NCBI GenBank assembly: GCA_913062815.1 | Contig: CAJXWZ010000010.1 | Location: forward strand, 62,001-126,000 | Source of the DNA: an uncultured Colwellia sp. | GTDB taxonomy: Bacteria > Pseudomonadota > Gammaproteobacteria > Enterobacterales > Alteromonadaceae | Reading direction: 5' to 3' | Length of the DNA: 64,000 bases | Part shown: positions 8,080-16,381 of the stretch, piece by piece | How positions within the stretch are numbered: position 1 is the stretch's first letter | Layout: each line of letters begins with the position of its first letter | Position numbers and translations under genes: made by a program | The notes under the pieces: generated by a model | The model's input: the letters and a program-made list of their open reading frames with translations, nothing else | What the model was told of the DNA's origin: nothing | Databases searched by the model: none

Positions 8080-9663
8080 ATGGCTCATCAATATGCCAAA
8101 ATAGCCTTTACTGAAACAGTAAGACAAGTACAGCAACAACAAAATAGTCGTGCTGGCTATGCCGGCATGGATACCGGTGAAGATTATAATTATTTACTGT
8201 CACAAAACGAGGCTAGTTTTATTGCTGAACGGGATAGTTTCTATATGGCCAGTGTTAGTGAAACTAACTGGCCGTATGTGCAACATAGAGGCGGACCAAG
8301 TGGTTTTCTGAAAGTACTAGATGAAAATACCTTAGGCTTTGCTGACTATAAAGGTAATCGACAATATGTTAGTACTGGCAATTTTAGAACCAATGACAAA
8401 GTCTCCATAATATTAATGGACTACCCAAATAGGAGGCGCCTAAAAATTCTAGGGCACATAACTCAAGTAGATGCTCAAGATTGGCAAACACTTGCCGCCT
8501 TGGAAGACGATCATTATCGGGTAACCGTTGAGCGTGGCTTTGTCATTAAAATAGTGGCATTTGATTGGAATTGCCCTCAACACATTTCACCTCGATTTAC
8601 TGAGCAAGAGCTAACCTCATTAATTTCACCGTTAGAGGCAGAAATTAGCTCATTAAAGTCTCAGTTATCAAATATCAACCCTATTGAAAGCAGCACTATA
8701 TTGGGTGATGGTAAACTGCCTTTGGTCATTACCGGTATTCGCCAATTGACCCCCGATATAAGAGCTTATGAACTCAGATCTGCCAATGGAGAATCACTAC
8801 CAATAATTTCTGCAGGTAGTCATATAGAAGTGCCGGTTTTATCCCCAAGCAAACAGCTGATTTGGCGTCATTATTCCATTAGCAGTAATCCAGCGAGAAG
8901 AGATTGTTATGAAATTTCAGTTAAAAAAGAGACTAATGGCAATGGCGGATCTCAAGCCTTACATCAAACATATCAACTGGGATTAACAATTAATTGCAAA
9001 TTCCCTAATAACCACTTCCCACTAGTACAAAGCAACCAACATTCAGTACTCATTGCTGGAGGAATAGGCATAACAGCAATCAAGTCAATGGCACTTGCCT
9101 TGTTAAAAGAAGATGCTTCTTTTGAAGTACATTATGCCGGCCGAACAACGAGTCAGATGGCCTATACCGACAGGCTTGAAAAACAACTAGGTGATCGATT
9201 GCATTTATATCCATCTCAAGAAGGCAAAAAGTTATCGTTAAGTAAATTATTTACTTATCAGGAGCCTAATACCCATTACTACTTCTGTGGCCCTAATCCA
9301 ATGCTAGATGATTTCAAAATGCTAGCCAAAGCAAAAGGCATCACTGATAACCACATACACTTTGAGAAATTTTCAATAACCACTTCAGCCTCAGCAAAGG
9401 CCTGCAAATTAACATTAACTGAATCGAACATTGAGGTTGAAGTAACTGCGCAACAAACCTTATTAGAGGCTGTACTCAATGCTGGTGTAGACGTTCCCTA
9501 TAGCTGTATGGCTGGCGACTGCAAAAGTTGTGTCGTTAAGGTTGCTAAAGGTAGCAATGTAGAACATTTAGATGATTGCTTAACAGCGCAAGAAAGAGCT
9601 ACAGGCAAAATGTGTTTGTGTGTTTCAAGGCCGAATACAACACAATTGACCATAGAGCTTTAA
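8080..9663 (+). CDS. Fusion of PNPOx-like flavin domain, ferredoxin reductase and [2Fe-2S] domain
   Basis: The 527-residue protein combines three modules. Residues about 1-190 are a pyridoxamine-5'-phosphate-oxidase-like split barrel (WPYVQHRGGPSGFLKVLDE, GNRQYVSTGN). Residues about 210-440 are a ferredoxin-NADP reductase-type unit (HYSISSNPARRD for flavin, IAGGIGITAIKSMALAL and YFCGPNPML for pyridine nucleotide). Residues about 445-527 are a plant-type [2Fe-2S] ferredoxin with C476, C481, C484 and C514. Electrons should flow from NAD(P)H through flavin to the cluster. The PNPOx domain may bind a second flavin or the substrate. Similar fusions are annotated only generically; a role in reducing or detoxifying a small molecule is inferred from the AhpD and DUF1348 neighbours. 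Confidence 0.85.
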   Translation: MAHQYAKIAFTETVRQVQQQQNSRAGYAGMDTGEDYNYLLSQNEASFIAERDSFYMASVSETNWPYVQHRGGPSGFLKVLDENTLGFADYKGNRQYVSTGNFRTNDKVSIILMDYPNRRRLKILGHITQVDAQDWQTLAALEDDHYRVTVERGFVIKIVAFDWNCPQHISPRFTEQELTSLISPLEAEISSLKSQLSNINPIESSTILGDGKLPLVITGIRQLTPDIRAYELRSANGESLPIISAGSHIEVPVLSPSKQLIWRHYSISSNPARRDCYEISVKKETNGNGGSQALHQTYQLGLTINCKFPNNHFPLVQSNQHSVLIAGGIGITAIKSMALALLKEDASFEVHYAGRTTSQMAYTDRLEKQLGDRLHLYPSQEGKKLSLSKLFTYQEPNTHYYFCGPNPMLDDFKMLAKAKGITDNHIHFEKFSITTSASAKACKLTLTESNIEVEVTAQQTLLEAVLNAGVDVPYSCMAGDCKSCVVKVAKGSNVEHLDDCLTAQERATGKMCLCVSRPNTTQLTIEL

Positions 9664-9685
9664 ATGAAATAAACAGGAATAGAAA

Positions 9686-10174
9686 ATGAGTATTGATTTA
9701 ACTATCGAAGAAGTACGCCACCCGCTGCCAGACTTTACCTTAAGTAGTGCAATCGAGAAAATTCGCAAAGCTGAAAATGCTTGGAATACTAAGCAGCCTG
9801 CTTTAGTAGCCAGTGCATACAGCCTCAATAGCCAGTGGCGAAATCGAGACCAATTCATTAATGGCCGTAGTGAAATTATTACCTTACTTACGAAAAAGTG
9901 GCAACGAGAAAAGCATTACAAGCTAGTGAAAGAGTTATGGAGTATGAGTGAAGATAGGATTGCAGTCAGGTTTGCTTACGAATGGCAGGATAACATCGGG
10001 CAATGGTTTAGATCTTATGGTAATGAAAATTGGCTTTTTAATGAAAAGGGCTTGATGACTCAACGGCATGCCAGCATTAACGATTTAGCGATTACAAGCA
10101 ATGAACGTAAGTTTTTGTGGGATGGCGATACAAGACCTGAGGATTACCCTAGTTTGAGCGAGCTGGGTTTGTAA
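9686..10174 (+). CDS. DUF1348 (NTF2-like fold) protein
   Basis: The 162-residue protein matches the DUF1348 family throughout. Typical segments are the KAENAWNTKQPALVASAY helix, NSQWRNRDQFINGR, the long strand RIAVRFAYEWQDNIGQWFRSYGNENW, and the C-terminal RHASINDLAI...RKFLWDGDTRPED. DUF1348 has an NTF2-like cone fold and no established activity. It lies 22 nt behind the flavo-iron-sulfur fusion gene with a GGAAT-type ribosome-binding site, so it is probably co-transcribed. It is not closely similar to the five NTF2-like proteins of the 20-27 kb locus. Confidence 0.85.
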   Translation: MSIDLTIEEVRHPLPDFTLSSAIEKIRKAENAWNTKQPALVASAYSLNSQWRNRDQFINGRSEIITLLTKKWQREKHYKLVKELWSMSEDRIAVRFAYEWQDNIGQWFRSYGNENWLFNEKGLMTQRHASINDLAITSNERKFLWDGDTRPEDYPSLSELGL

Positions 10175-10187
10175 TCACTTTGTATTG

Positions 10188-10220
10188 ACGCTGTAGCAAA
10201 TAAGATAATAGTTACAGCGT
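10188..10220. terminator. Inverted repeat after the DUF1348 gene
   Basis: ACGCTGTA (10188-10195) and TACAGCGT (10213-10220) form an 8-bp stem with a 17-nt loop, 13 nt after the stop codon. There is no T-tract, so it is a weak terminator candidate. Confidence 0.35.
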
Positions 10221-10342
10221 GCAAATTAACTAAAAATATAGACTAAGGAGTAACGTAACGAAATCAAACTTAGTAATACTTAGCAGTTTTGCTTGTGTAC
10301 AATTACCTCGCCCATATAGCGCTTTTTACCTATACCCTAGCT

Positions 10343-11071
10343 TTACTCATAAGTTAAAAATAAGTTAGCCGTTAAGCGAGAGTCAATGGTTTCGGCATGA
10401 ATATCACGAGATTCATCGATTAAGCCTGAATGAAGTAAGTTGCCCGGATAAATTAGCATGCGGTTTTGTTGGTAGTCTACTGAGTCAATCATAGAGAACC
10501 CGGCATTATTACCTACGCAATACTTAGGATTAGACAAATCAGAATTGTCATGTTTTTCTAAGTATTGCCAAAATTCTTTTTCTCGGTTGGCAGAAATCGT
10601 CTCAAAAGAAGTACCATCATGTTTAAAAAAGCCGGTGCCACTGAAATCACCCGGTGCCATATATAACATTACCGCAAATGAGTTACTGGAAGTATGATCG
10701 TAATGTGGAATAGTCTGCCTGTATTCCAGTTCCTTTTCTGGCGTAGAAACATACGAAAAAAATGCCGCTAAAGGCTTGCATTGTAAGGAAGTTGTTTCAG
10801 GGTAATTGTTAGCAATTAACGCAAGTGCGTAATCCAAAAACACCTCACCAAAATCTTTAATCATTCGCGCTTGAGCTCCAGGATAGGCATTAGCTTTTCG
10901 CGTCTGAAACACGGCAGAGCGACTGGTATAATCATGCAAAAAATTGATTTCATCAAAGACATTATCCACCACAACAACTTTTGCTTTCTCTGCACCAATT
11001 TTACGTGCACCAACCTGACTAGCATTACCCAAAGCAACATGTTTGCTTATATCTGAAGCACTTTCACTCAT
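10343..11071 (-). CDS. DUF6445 / 2-oxoglutarate-Fe(II) oxygenase-like protein
   Basis: The 242-residue protein resembles DUF6445, a branch of the 2-oxoglutarate and Fe(II)-dependent oxygenase superfamily. The likely iron triad is the HYD in IPHYDHTSSNSFAVMLYM and the distal histidine in YPGNLLHSGLID; a strand with GDFSGTGFFKHDG lies between them. In other marine proteobacteria such proteins often occur near TonB receptors and tryptophan-halogenase-like genes, but none is adjacent here. The reaction is unknown. The gene appears monocistronic with a GGTTACGAGAA-type leader before the ATG. Confidence 0.65.
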   Translation of the reverse strand: MSESASDISKHVALGNASQVGARKIGAEKAKVVVVDNVFDEINFLHDYTSRSAVFQTRKANAYPGAQARMIKDFGEVFLDYALALIANNYPETTSLQCKPLAAFFSYVSTPEKELEYRQTIPHYDHTSSNSFAVMLYMAPGDFSGTGFFKHDGTSFETISANREKEFWQYLEKHDNSDLSNPKYCVGNNAGFSMIDSVDYQQNRMLIYPGNLLHSGLIDESRDIHAETIDSRLTANLFLTYE

Positions 11072-11326
11072 ATGATTTTCTCGTAACCTAATTGATTTAC
11101 TTTTTTTAGTACTGGGTATTTTGTTAGGTGTTAAACAAAGAAATACAATTAACTTCTAATTCGCTCTTTGGTCACTAACATAAAGAACCTTTACTCTTAT
11201 TGGGGCATTCTATTGACTAGCGCATAAATAAGCAATAACAGTTGTCTTCAATACGTTCTGATTAATTTTAGCCGATTAACAAGAAAAATATTACCGAAAA
11301 TAATTGTTCTTTGCTTTTAAAATTAG

Positions 11327-12307
11327 TTATTGAATAAACCATCTAGCAATATTACTGATCAATTTTGGCAGTGCCCCCAATGGCTCAACAATCATTCCAT
11401 CCAGTACTATTTTAGTTGGCTTTTTAGCAAGGATAAGCTTTGTATTCAAGGATAATAAATCGCTCGCTAATAATGGTAAAGGTGACTCTTCTGGCTGATA
11501 AGTGCTACCAATATCATAATATTCACCCGGTTCAGTTTTCATTTCTATATGTGCGCCTAATATAGCACTCACCGTGTTGGATTCAGCAAATGCTGCTAAT
11601 CGAGCAATGCTATTTTTATATTCAGACCAGTCTTTTATATAAATAACGCCAGGATACAATGTATCGCCTGTGATTAACCATTGAGTTTGATGGTCATAAA
11701 GAGAAATAGCCTCTTCTTGATGTCCCGGAGTAGGTATCACTGTTATGTTACGCCCACCTAAATCGAGTATCGTTTGTTCAGTGGGCCATGCATTGAAGTT
11801 AAAGAAACCTCTTACGCCGTCACTATTCGCACTGACAACTGTAGTATTTGGCTGGTTTAAAAATTGTGAGTCACCACCATAATGATCACTGTGACTATGC
11901 GAATGAATAACAACAATTTCATGTTCATCAGTTTTACTTTCAGACAAATGCTCAAGACTAAGTGACTTTATTGTTTGATAAAGTGGAAATTTTTTAGGAC
12001 TTTCGGTTGCACCTGTATCCACAACAAGTATTTTCTCGTCGCCAATTAGGACATAGATAAATGGCGCTTCATAACTTAAGCATTTATTTTGACGAAGTAT
12101 GTAACTCGACTCATCATATTTGTACACTTCTATCGCTTCATCTTCGTTGGCTTTACAATTTTCAGCACCGTGAATCCATTGTTTTTGCTGTAAAGAAGCT
12201 ATTTTTTGACTACTGTTTTGTTCGTGTAATAGCGACTCTGAACTAGCATGTACTTCATGCACGAAAAGAAAAGTTATCATTAATGATAAAAATAAAACGT
12301 TTCTCAT
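11327..12307 (-). CDS. Exported metallo-beta-lactamase-fold hydrolase
   Basis: The 326-residue protein has a signal peptide (about 1-21) and an MBL-fold domain. The zinc motif HSHSHSDHYGG supplies H137, H139, D141 and H142; GHQEEAISLYD and ITGDTLYPG supply the later ligands. The fold fits secreted lactonases, lactamases and related esterases. The N-terminal part contains two cysteines (about C51 and C76) that may form a disulfide. The substrate cannot be assigned from sequence. The gene stands alone on the minus strand, with AAGGATG close upstream of the ATG. Confidence 0.8.
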   Translation of the reverse strand: MRNVLFLSLMITFLFVHEVHASSESLLHEQNSSQKIASLQQKQWIHGAENCKANEDEAIEVYKYDESSYILRQNKCLSYEAPFIYVLIGDEKILVVDTGATESPKKFPLYQTIKSLSLEHLSESKTDEHEIVVIHSHSHSDHYGGDSQFLNQPNTTVVSANSDGVRGFFNFNAWPTEQTILDLGGRNITVIPTPGHQEEAISLYDHQTQWLITGDTLYPGVIYIKDWSEYKNSIARLAAFAESNTVSAILGAHIEMKTEPGEYYDIGSTYQPEESPLPLLASDLLSLNTKLILAKKPTKIVLDGMIVEPLGALPKLISNIARWFIQ

Positions 12308-12819
12308 ATAAACATCCTTAATAAATTAATTTGAATTACGTTCTTAAACTTATGAACAGCAATGAGATGTTTATTGGAATTTCTATGCCACTTTTCCACA
12401 GTAAATTATCGGTTTATTTTCAACAACTTAAATAATTGTCATAATAAATGACCTCAAAGTCTGTTCGCTTTTGAGGAATCAATGTTCGAATATAAGTAAA
12501 TAACTCGATGTCTACTAACTTGATTACTGTTTTTATTATTAATTTTTTAGTCAAAGAGCAAGACTCATGTCAGCTTTTTTGACACTTGCTTCACTTTAAT
12601 AGTCGCTCATTTAGGAAAGTTCAGCTACAACATTGAATATAAAGAACAAATTAATCTAGGAACAAAATATGCTTAAATAATACTGAGAATCAATATCATT
12701 GATTGATTGTTTTTCGAGCTTACATATTACGTGCATATATCTGCTGTAAAATTCTGCATTTACTATCATAGCTATTATCTTTTTTGCCTAAAAGCGCTAA
12801 TGAGTAATAGGGATATGAA
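12308..12819. other. 512-bp gene-free region with a weak Fur-like sequence
   Basis: This is an AT-rich region between two divergent genes and must hold both promoters. At 12686-12704 the sequence GAGAATCAATATCATTGAT matches a 19-bp Fur-box consensus at about 12 of 19 positions by eye, which is suggestive only. No other structure was recognised. Confidence 0.35.
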
Positions 12820-13086
12820 ATGAACAGTTCAAAATTAAAGAAGATGTGGACAAATATTCATCGACGACATAGAAATGTTGAAAGCTACGATTGGTGGGAA
12901 TACCTCAATTATGCTCAAAAGTTTTCAGTGAGTTCTTTATTTAAGTACGGTTATAAAATCAGGTTTGTGCGAAGAGAAGAACATAAAAGTATGGTCGTTA
13001 TGTCGTTAGAAGGAAATGATGTTACTGTCGATGAAGATGGCTTTATTGATACCAGCCCTGATATTGAATTACGCCAATCTATTTGA
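12820..13086 (+). CDS. Small protein of unknown function
   Basis: The 88-residue protein has a basic N-terminal half rich in tryptophan, tyrosine and arginine, and an acidic C-terminal third (VTVDEDGFIDTSPDIE). It has no signal peptide or membrane segment and no recognised family. Coding is supported by a plausible length, an isolated position and a well-formed terminator 56 nt downstream. It could be a small regulatory or nucleic-acid-associated protein, but that is speculation. Confidence 0.5.
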   Translation: MNSSKLKKMWTNIHRRHRNVESYDWWEYLNYAQKFSVSSLFKYGYKIRFVRREEHKSMVVMSLEGNDVTVDEDGFIDTSPDIELRQSI

Positions 13087-13141
13087 GTCTTTTTGCAAAA
13101 CAATAACAACTTAACAAATATTATCAATCAACTAAAAATAA

Positions 13142-13167
13142 AAAACGAACTGTTTAAAGTTCGTTTT
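13142..13167. terminator. Bidirectional intrinsic terminator
   Basis: AAAACGAAC (13142-13150) and GTTCGTTTT (13159-13167) form a perfect 9-bp stem with an 8-nt loop. T-rich sequence on the plus side and A-rich sequence on the minus side give both converging genes, the 88-residue protein and the bicupin, an intrinsic terminator. Confidence 0.75.
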
Positions 13168-13197
13168 CTTCATTTTACACGTTAACTAGGATGTACT

Positions 13198-14196
13198 TTA
13201 AATAAACTTGGCCGCTTTGGGCGTGTCATGACGTCGAGTAATATATAAGATACAATCTAATTCGCTTGGATTGCTAAAGCTACGGGTTGATTCAATTGGT
13301 GTGGTGAAAGTATCACCTTTACCTAGTAATAAAGTCTCACCATCAACTTCAATTTCAACTTGCCCTTGATGAACAAAAACGACTTCTTCCTCAAAACGTA
13401 CATGCGCTGGCACTTTTGCATTATTAGCTAACTTCAGACCACGGACAACAAAGTTATGCGACCAGTTTAATTTACTTTCGGGCAAACCTTCAGCGTCATT
13501 CGCAGGACCTACTAGAGCAACTTCTTCTATGCCATCAAATTGGGCTAACTTCGAGTTTTTTGACCATAAAAATGACTCAGTACGTTGTACAATTGACTCC
13601 AGTTCTTCACTTCCAACCACGCGGTGTTGCGCTATTTGTTCCGTTGACGTGACCGGCATTGGCTTTTTACCTGCTGGAACTTCTTCACCCAACGTAGTAT
13701 CGACCAAGCTACCATCTTCAAGTAAAACCAAGCCATACTCTTTCGCTAAATCAAATACTTGCGGTGCCCAAAGCACACTACCAGGATCATCACCGCCAAG
13801 CACCGCATGAAGATACCCTATGTCTTCGCCAACATTTTCAAAACCTCTAAAAATGTCGATAGGAATAGAAATGATATCCCCTTCATTTAATATTATTTTG
13901 CCATCGTCACCGTTTACACCACTAAGAAAAGACCAAGTGCCACTGTGCACAACAAACACTTCTTCCGTTAAATGACTATGTTGAGAGTTTAAACAACCAC
14001 CAGGTTGCCTAGCCCCGCCAATATTAAAACCATGAGGGATAGAAATATGCACATGTTGCTCAGGGTTTTCAGCAACACCTGGCCCTATCAAGGTGAAATT
14101 TTCTTTTTTGTCGCTACCCGGACTGCGAGTATCTATAAATGCACTAGTGCAAGGAATTAAGTCTGTGTACTTAATTAATCTATTTTCAATTGTCAT
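13198..14196 (-). CDS. Bicupin protein of the catabolic locus
   Basis: The 332-residue protein has two cupin domains. The N-terminal one carries HSHLTEEVFVVHSG (H77, H79, E83 region) and the C-terminal one carries HVRFEEEVVFVHQG. Domain duplication with retained ligands in each half fits metal-dependent dioxygenases or isomerases of the bicupin type, such as gentisate-dioxygenase-like or DMSP-related cupins. No close functional assignment is possible. It lies 47 nt behind the SDR gene and forms a two-gene minus-strand operon. That operon diverges from the histidinol-dehydrogenase-like gene across a LacI-type operator, which places the bicupin in the same pathway. Confidence 0.75.
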   Translation of the reverse strand: MTIENRLIKYTDLIPCTSAFIDTRSPGSDKKENFTLIGPGVAENPEQHVHISIPHGFNIGGARQPGGCLNSQHSHLTEEVFVVHSGTWSFLSGVNGDDGKIILNEGDIISIPIDIFRGFENVGEDIGYLHAVLGGDDPGSVLWAPQVFDLAKEYGLVLLEDGSLVDTTLGEEVPAGKKPMPVTSTEQIAQHRVVGSEELESIVQRTESFLWSKNSKLAQFDGIEEVALVGPANDAEGLPESKLNWSHNFVVRGLKLANNAKVPAHVRFEEEVVFVHQGQVEIEVDGETLLLGKGDTFTTPIESTRSFSNPSELDCILYITRRHDTPKAAKFI

Positions 14197-14243
14197 ATAT
14201 TTTGCCTTTTAGTTGTGTTGATGCCCTTACTTTGATTGCTGCC

Positions 14244-14987
14244 TTATCGAGCAGTCCAACCGCCATCAACTTTAATACTGGTACCCGTGATCATTGAGGC
14301 CATTTCACTCAATAAAAATGTACAGCTATGTGCTATATCTTCGACCTTGCCTAAGCGCCCTAACGGAATCATGTCGAATACAAACTTTTTAAATGTTTCA
14401 TCTTCAAACATTGGTTTAGTCATAGGTGTTAGCACAAACGTAGGTGCTACCGTGTTTACTCGAATATTAAATTCAGCTAACTCTACCGCCATCGCTTTGG
14501 TTATCCCTTCTACAGCATGCTTACTCATGCAATACAAAGTGCGATTTGGCGAGCCGACAAAGCCCATTTGCGAAGACATATTCACAATGGAGGCACTGTC
14601 CGCATTTTTCATGGGCGTAATAGCAGATTGAGAAATTTTATAAAGCGTTCTCACATTTAAATCGATAACTGCATCAATATTCTCATTGGATTGATCTTCC
14701 ATCGGCCCAACACGATTGATACCCGCATTGTTAACTAAGCCGTGTAATACAGGTAACGCTTTTACACGCTCAAAGAACACTTCGCTGGTTACATCCATAG
14801 CCCAGCTCTCAATACGATCTGGGTATTGACTCGCCAATGCATCAAGATCGGATTGTGTTCTCGCTACGGCAATAACATTACCACCAAGTTCGGCTGCCAT
14901 TTTTGCGCATGCTAAGCCAATACCTTTCCCAGCTCCTGCGATCAGTATTGTTTTGCCAATAAATAATTCTTTGTTAAACCCATTCAT
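14244..14987 (-). CDS. Short-chain dehydrogenase/reductase (SDR)
   Basis: The 247-residue classical SDR has the cofactor loop AGAGKGIG (G18, G22, G24), the NNAG motif at 86-89, and the catalytic set S139, Y152 and K156 in YCMSK. The C-terminal DGGW motif is normal for the family. It should oxidise or reduce a secondary alcohol with NAD(P)(H). Sugar-dehydrogenase relatives often have this architecture. It leads the operon with the bicupin and is divergent from the HisD-like gene. The palindrome at 15009-15022 lies 22 nt upstream of its ATG, so regulation by the LacI protein at 16382 is likely. Confidence 0.9.
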   Translation of the reverse strand: MNGFNKELFIGKTILIAGAGKGIGLACAKMAAELGGNVIAVARTQSDLDALASQYPDRIESWAMDVTSEVFFERVKALPVLHGLVNNAGINRVGPMEDQSNENIDAVIDLNVRTLYKISQSAITPMKNADSASIVNMSSQMGFVGSPNRTLYCMSKHAVEGITKAMAVELAEFNIRVNTVAPTFVLTPMTKPMFEDETFKKFVFDMIPLGRLGKVEDIAHSCTFLLSEMASMITGTSIKVDGGWTAR

Positions 14988-15008
14988 AAAATTTCTCTAA
15001 AGCTATAT

Positions 15009-15022
15009 TGCATTCGAAGTCA
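15009..15022. promoter_or_regulatory. Predicted LacI-family operator (site 1)
   Basis: TGCATTCGAAGTCA differs at two positions from the palindrome TGACTTCGAAGTCA found elsewhere in the locus. It lies between the divergent SDR (ATG at 14987) and HisD-like (ATG at 15104) genes, where it could control both. Confidence 0.65.
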
Positions 15023-15103
15023 TTATTGCGTAAGATTTATTCATATTCAAGTAAATAATCAAAATATTGTTTGATTACACCTAAAGAAACCGGAGATGAA
15101 AAC

Positions 15104-16378
15104 ATGATAAATTATTTCAAAAAAGGCAAACAAGAAGAAGATAAAAAGGATTTTTTACAACAAGTTAAAACAACAGTAGAGAATATCATCGAAGATATTG
15201 AAAGCAATGGGGATCAAGCCGTTGCTAAGTATTCTGAGACGTTCGACAAATGGAATCCGAAGTCATTCAGGCTATCTGAAGAAGAAATAGCCCAATGTTA
15301 TGAAGATGTTGAAGATAGCGTTATCGAAGATATTAAGTGGGCACAAACCCAAGTAAGAAATTTTGCTCAAATTCAACGTGACTCAATGAAAGACGTTGAA
15401 GTAGAAACTTTACCCGGTGTAACCTTGGGTCATAAACATATTCCAATGGAAAGTGTGGGTTGTTATGTACCTGGCGGTAAATATCCCCTTGTTGCATCTG
15501 CACATATGAGTGTTGTAACCGCTAAAGTCGCTGGTGTGAAACGTGTTATTGCTGCTGCGCCGCCATTTGATGGCAGGCCATCTCCCGCTATTGTTGTGGC
15601 AATGGATCTTGCTGGCGCAGATGAAATATACTGCTTTGGTGGTGTACAGGCGATTGCAGCAATGGCCATTGGTACTGAAACTATTGCTCCCGTTGATATG
15701 ATTGTTGGCCCTGGTAATGCCTTTGTTGCAGAAGCTAAACGCCAATTATTTGGTCGAGTGGGTATTGATTTATTTGCTGGACCTACTGAAACCTTAGTGA
15801 TTGCTGATGAAAGTGTTGATGGTGAATTATGTGCGGCAGACTTACTTGGGCAAGCAGAGCATGGCCCAACATCACCTGCAATTCTTCTGACAAATAGCGA
15901 AAAACTTGCTAAAGATACGGCTGTAGCTATTGAGAAACAATTAACTGTGCTTCCTACGGCCGATATTGCAGGTGCGGCATGGAAAGATTACGGTGAAATT
16001 ATCGTTTGTGATACATACGAAGAGATGATCGAAGTTGCAAATGACTTGGCTTTTGAACACGTACAAGTGATGACACAAAATGTACCTTACTTTAAAGAAA
16101 ATATGCGCAACTTTGGCGCATTGTTCTTAGGTCCAGAAACCAACGTATCTTACGGCGACAAATGTATCGGTACTAATCATACGCTTCCAACTCGCAAAGC
16201 TGCGCGCTATACTGGTGGATTATGGGTTGGAAAATTCATTAAAACCTGTACCTTTCAAAGTGCTACAGAAGAAGCTTCCGTGCTGGTTGGTGAATATTGC
16301 TCACGTTTATGTGCCGTTGAAGGATTTGCCGGCCATAAAGAACAAGCGGATATTCGTTTAAGAAGATATAAAGGATAA
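15104..16378 (+). CDS. Histidinol-dehydrogenase-like alcohol dehydrogenase (HpsN type)
   Basis: The ATG at 15104 is chosen because GGAG lies 8 nt upstream; a TTG at 15071 would add 11 residues. The 424-residue protein is a full-length HisD homologue. Zinc ligands Q250, H253, D352 and H411 and the catalytic pair E318/H319 correspond to those of histidinol dehydrogenase. [10 protein letters not shown] and [17 protein letters not shown] are present. No histidine gene is nearby. Catabolic relatives such as HpsN (sulfopropanediol 3-dehydrogenase) carry out the four-electron oxidation of a primary alcohol to an acid. The substrate here need not be sulfonated, since no sulfite-releasing enzyme is visible. 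The LacI gene follows after 3 nt. Confidence 0.85.
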   Translation: MINYFKKGKQEEDKKDFLQQVKTTVENIIEDIESNGDQAVAKYSETFDKWNPKSFRLSEEEIAQCYEDVEDSVIEDIKWAQTQVRNFAQIQRDSMKDVEVETLPGVTLGHKHIPMESVGCYVPGGKYPLVASAHMSVVTAKVAGVKRVIAAAPPFDGRPSPAIVVAMDLAGADEIYCFGGVQAIAAMAIGTETIAPVDMIVGPGNAFVAEAKRQLFGRVGIDLFAGPTETLVIADESVDGELCAADLLGQAEHGPTSPAILLTNSEKLAKDTAVAIEKQLTVLPTADIAGAAWKDYGEIIVCDTYEEMIEVANDLAFEHVQVMTQNVPYFKENMRNFGALFLGPETNVSYGDKCIGTNHTLPTRKAARYTGGLWVGKFIKTCTFQSATEEASVLVGEYCSRLCAVEGFAGHKEQADIRLRRYKG

Positions 16379-16381
16379 ACA

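Noticed and set aside
12686..12704. Possible Fur box
   Set aside because: Only about 12 of 19 positions match by eye in an AT-rich region, and neither neighbouring gene has an iron-related function, so it is mentioned only in the gap entry.
15410..15745. Two overlapping antisense frames inside the HisD-like gene
   Set aside because: Their products are histidine-, threonine- and alanine-rich mirror images of a well-conserved enzyme and have no independent start signals.
15104..16378. Biosynthetic histidinol dehydrogenase (hisD)
   Set aside because: Catalytic residues fit, but there is no his operon and the gene is embedded in a LacI-controlled catabolic locus, so the symbol hisD was not used.
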